In this document: positions 5,171-5,891 of the stretch, piece after piece
How positions within the stretch are numbered: position 1 is the first letter of the stretch
How the letters are laid out: each line of letters opens with the position of its first letter
Source of the DNA: Lachnospiraceae bacterium UBA1729
GTDB taxonomy: Bacteria > Bacillota > Clostridia > Lachnospirales > Lachnospiraceae
NCBI GenBank assembly: GCA_002315945.1
Contig: DCIJ01000058.1
Span: forward strand, 23,205 to 29,095
Direction of reading: 5' to 3'
DNA: 5,891 bases
Notes under the pieces: model-generated
Told to the model about the DNA's origin: nothing
What the model saw: only the letters and a program-made list of their open reading frames with translations
The model's database searches: none
Made by a program: the position numbers and the translations under genes

Positions 5171-5428
5171 ATGGGAAAAGATGACAAGTTGATTAAAATA
5201 GCATCATATAACACAGAATTAATATACAATCCGGATTTTGTAGGTATGCATGATGGTAACATGGAATTGATAAAATGTTTCAAGGACAATATTTTTATAA
5301 GTATTAAATTGGATGTTAAAAAGTCAAAATATTATGTTGCGACAGTTTTCGATGTTAAACAAAGTAAAATTGATTCATATGTACGAAGTGGAAGGCTGAT
5401 TAAGATTGACGAAAAAAGGAATATATGA
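5171..5428 (+). CDS. Small protein resembling the C-terminal part of BECR-fold (PBECR) nuclease domains
   Basis: This 85-aa protein starts at ATG 5171 after GTGAGG (5161-5166), 12 bp downstream of the HTH gene, so the two are co-transcribed. Several segments recall the phage-associated Barnase-EndoU-ColicinE5/D-RelE-like (PBECR) families: LIYNPDFVG (17-25), MELIKCFKDNIFISIKLD (31-48) and YYVATVFDVKQSKIDSYVRSGRLIKI (54-79). In these families a 'nPDyi' segment, strands carrying lysines and an SK-I…SGRL ending are typical as I remember them. The N-terminal helical part with a conserved His, which I expect in fuller domains, is absent. This may therefore be a minimal version, a decayed fragment or a non-catalytic relative. 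It has no signal peptide or membrane segment and should be cytosolic. If nucleolytic, it could be an RNase effector controlled by the upstream HTH protein. The family resemblance is from memory and moderate. Confidence 0.55.
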   Translation: MGKDDKLIKIASYNTELIYNPDFVGMHDGNMELIKCFKDNIFISIKLDVKKSKYYVATVFDVKQSKIDSYVRSGRLIKIDEKRNI

Positions 5429-5458
5429 TAGTTTACAAACGTATTGATAGATTGACGA

Positions 5459-5520
5459 GCAGGAAAGGCACCCTGCGCTCCCTATAGGGAACCTGATATG
5501 ATGGATACGCCGCCCATCCA
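5459..5520. other. GC-richer structured segment after the BECR-like gene (unknown)
   Basis: Within very AT-rich surroundings this stretch holds three consecutive potential stems. They are GCAGG/CCTGC (5459-5476), the perfect palindrome TCCCTATAGGGA (5479-5490), and GATGG/CCATC (5500-5518). It follows the last gene of the cassette and precedes the terminator, so it would be transcribed as a 3' region. I do not match it to a known riboswitch or ribozyme. A small RNA, a processing element or an insertion-sequence end are all possible. Confidence 0.4.
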
Positions 5521-5547
5521 ATTATATTAATACATTCATTGATGATT

Positions 5548-5578
5548 AAGCACAGTTCGTAGTGAACTGTGCTTTTTT
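5548..5578 (+). terminator. Intrinsic terminator of the cassette
   Basis: AAGCACAGTTC (5548-5558) and GAACTGTGCTT (5564-5574) form an 11-bp perfect stem with a 5-base loop, followed by further T residues to 5578. It closes the HTH/BECR-like transcription unit immediately before the right copy of the 11-bp repeat. Confidence 0.9.
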
Positions 5579-5579
5579 A

Positions 5580-5590
5580 GAAAAGTGGTT
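5580..5590 (+). repeat. 11-bp direct repeat, right copy
   Basis: GAAAAGTGGTT is identical to 4706-4716 and in the same orientation, 874 bp away, directly after the cassette terminator. Confidence 0.6.
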
Positions 5591-5600
5591 AAACAAATGA

Positions 5601-5648
5601 CAGGGCGTCGAGACGATAGCGCTGTTAACTTTAGGTTTGTCCTTATGA
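5601..5648 (+). pseudogene. Short coding remnant ending in VETIALLTLGLSL, with right copy of attachment core
   Basis: In the frame ending at TGA 5646-5648 the sequence reads QGVETIALLTLGLSL, with an in-frame stop just upstream (5598-5600), so only 15 codons are open. VETIALL parallels IETVALL at the recombinase C-terminus, and the DNA at 5610-5626 matches 4683-4699 at 16 of 17 bases. It looks like the truncated 3' end of a gene containing the same target sequence. That could be a second recombinase, or an rlmD/rumA-type methyltransferase, whose C-termini often read HVETVxLL and whose 3' ends are known insertion sites for some integrative elements. Which gene it came from cannot be decided here. 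Confidence 0.5.
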
Positions 5649-5660
5649 AAAAATATAATC

Positions 5661-5689
5661 TTGCTAAGAAAAGAAAATAATACTACAAT
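5661..5689 (+). promoter_or_regulatory. Candidate promoter of the AAA ATPase gene
   Basis: TTGCTA (5661-5666, 4 of 6), a 17-bp spacer and TACAAT (5684-5689, 5 of 6) make a plausible vegetative promoter 59 bases before the start codon. Confidence 0.5.
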
Positions 5690-5692
5690 TAA

Positions 5693-5729
5693 TGTATCCA
5701 AAATTATATTTTATTAAAAAATGGATACA
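5693..5729. promoter_or_regulatory. Inverted repeat between promoter and ATPase start (candidate operator)
   Basis: TGTATCCA (5693-5700) and TGGATACA (5722-5729) are perfect complements with a 21-base AT-only spacer. They cover the expected transcription start and 5' leader. It could be a repressor site or, in RNA, a hairpin ending 18 bases before the ATG. Confidence 0.5.
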
Positions 5730-5747
5730 ATAAGCAGCGGGGAAAAT

Positions 5748-5891
5748 ATGATATTAATACGAAGAGATTTTTATCTTAAACAGTTGCAATCGATACAAGG
5801 AACTCCAGATATTAAAGTTATCACAGGTATCAGAAGATGTGGTAAATCAAAACTGATGGAAGCGTTCATTGATGATGTAATGCATACAGAT
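5748..5891 (+). CDS. AAA-family ATPase, likely DUF4143-type (partial, runs off right edge)
   Basis: The first 48 residues are present and the rest lies beyond the window. ATG 5748 follows GGGGA (5739-5743) at 4 nt. The start (MILIRRDFYLKQLQSI) and the P-loop GIRRCGKS (residues 27-34, matching GxxxxGKS) are typical of the AAA_14/DUF4143 family, usually about 400 aa with an N-terminal ATPase and a C-terminal restriction-endonuclease-like domain. The family's function is mostly uncharacterised, and members are often found as solitary accessory genes. The gene has its own promoter and inverted repeat and is separated from the cassette by a terminator, so it is an independent unit. It may belong to the host chromosome or to another element beside the attachment site. 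Confidence 0.85.
   Translation, partial: MILIRRDFYLKQLQSIQGTPDIKVITGIRRCGKSKLMEAFIDDVMHTD

Noticed and set aside
5597..5680. 27-codon ORF starting at ATG 5597 past the right repeat
   Set aside because: It has no ribosome site and the composition looks random; the frame reading VETIALL fits the repeat with the recombinase end better.
1..5891. CRISPR array, tRNA or rRNA gene
   Set aside because: No regularly spaced direct repeats, cloverleaf with a T-loop motif or rRNA-like sequence was seen in the window.

Overview
The window is AT-rich DNA with strong purine-rich Shine-Dalgarno sites, A/T-rich codon choice and SigA-like promoters. Together with the families present (XRE regulators, a MobC-type relaxosome protein, an ORF6N protein, a large serine recombinase), this suggests a low-GC Clostridia host, most likely Lachnospiraceae. 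That is inferred from sequence style and not from a marker gene. The left and centre (1 to about 4718) look like the recombinase-proximal end of an integrative mobilizable or conjugative element. The right end (about 4700-5891) looks like an accretion zone next to its attachment site.

Layout. 1-579 (minus, running off the left edge): an XRE-type regulator. 580-792: a divergent control region with a perfect 8-bp inverted repeat. 793-1140: a MobC-like relaxosome protein. No relaxase follows it. Instead 1141-1304 is non-coding and rich in nested hairpins, and is a candidate oriT. 1305-1499: a small unknown protein. 1500-1585: a good promoter overlapping an inverted repeat, driving an XRE regulator (1586-1948). 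2038-2060: a 23-bp palindrome upstream of an ORF6N/PLD-like fusion protein (2092-3015), whose coding region contains an identical copy. 3036-4718: a large serine recombinase, 20 nt downstream of the ORF6N gene and probably co-transcribed with it.

The last codons of the recombinase contain a 17-bp sequence that recurs with one mismatch and in the same reading frame at 5610-5626. An 11-bp direct repeat also brackets the same interval. Between these repeats is a compact cassette: a bidirectional terminator, a perfect-consensus promoter flanked by an inverted repeat, a leucine-zipper plus HTH protein, a tightly linked 85-aa protein resembling the C-terminal part of BECR-type (PBECR) nuclease domains, a GC-richer structured stretch, and a strong terminator. 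This cassette is the best candidate for an undescribed two-gene system (regulator or antitoxin-like protein plus nuclease-like protein), possibly carried as a small passenger at the attachment site. Beyond the right repeat, an AAA-family ATPase with its own promoter and inverted repeat begins and runs off the right edge.

The serine recombinase would integrate and excise the element. MobC and the oriT-like region would allow mobilization by a relaxase encoded elsewhere. The two XRE regulators and the ORF6N protein look like the control layer, and each is next to a palindromic candidate operator. All functional roles are inferred from sequence reading alone.
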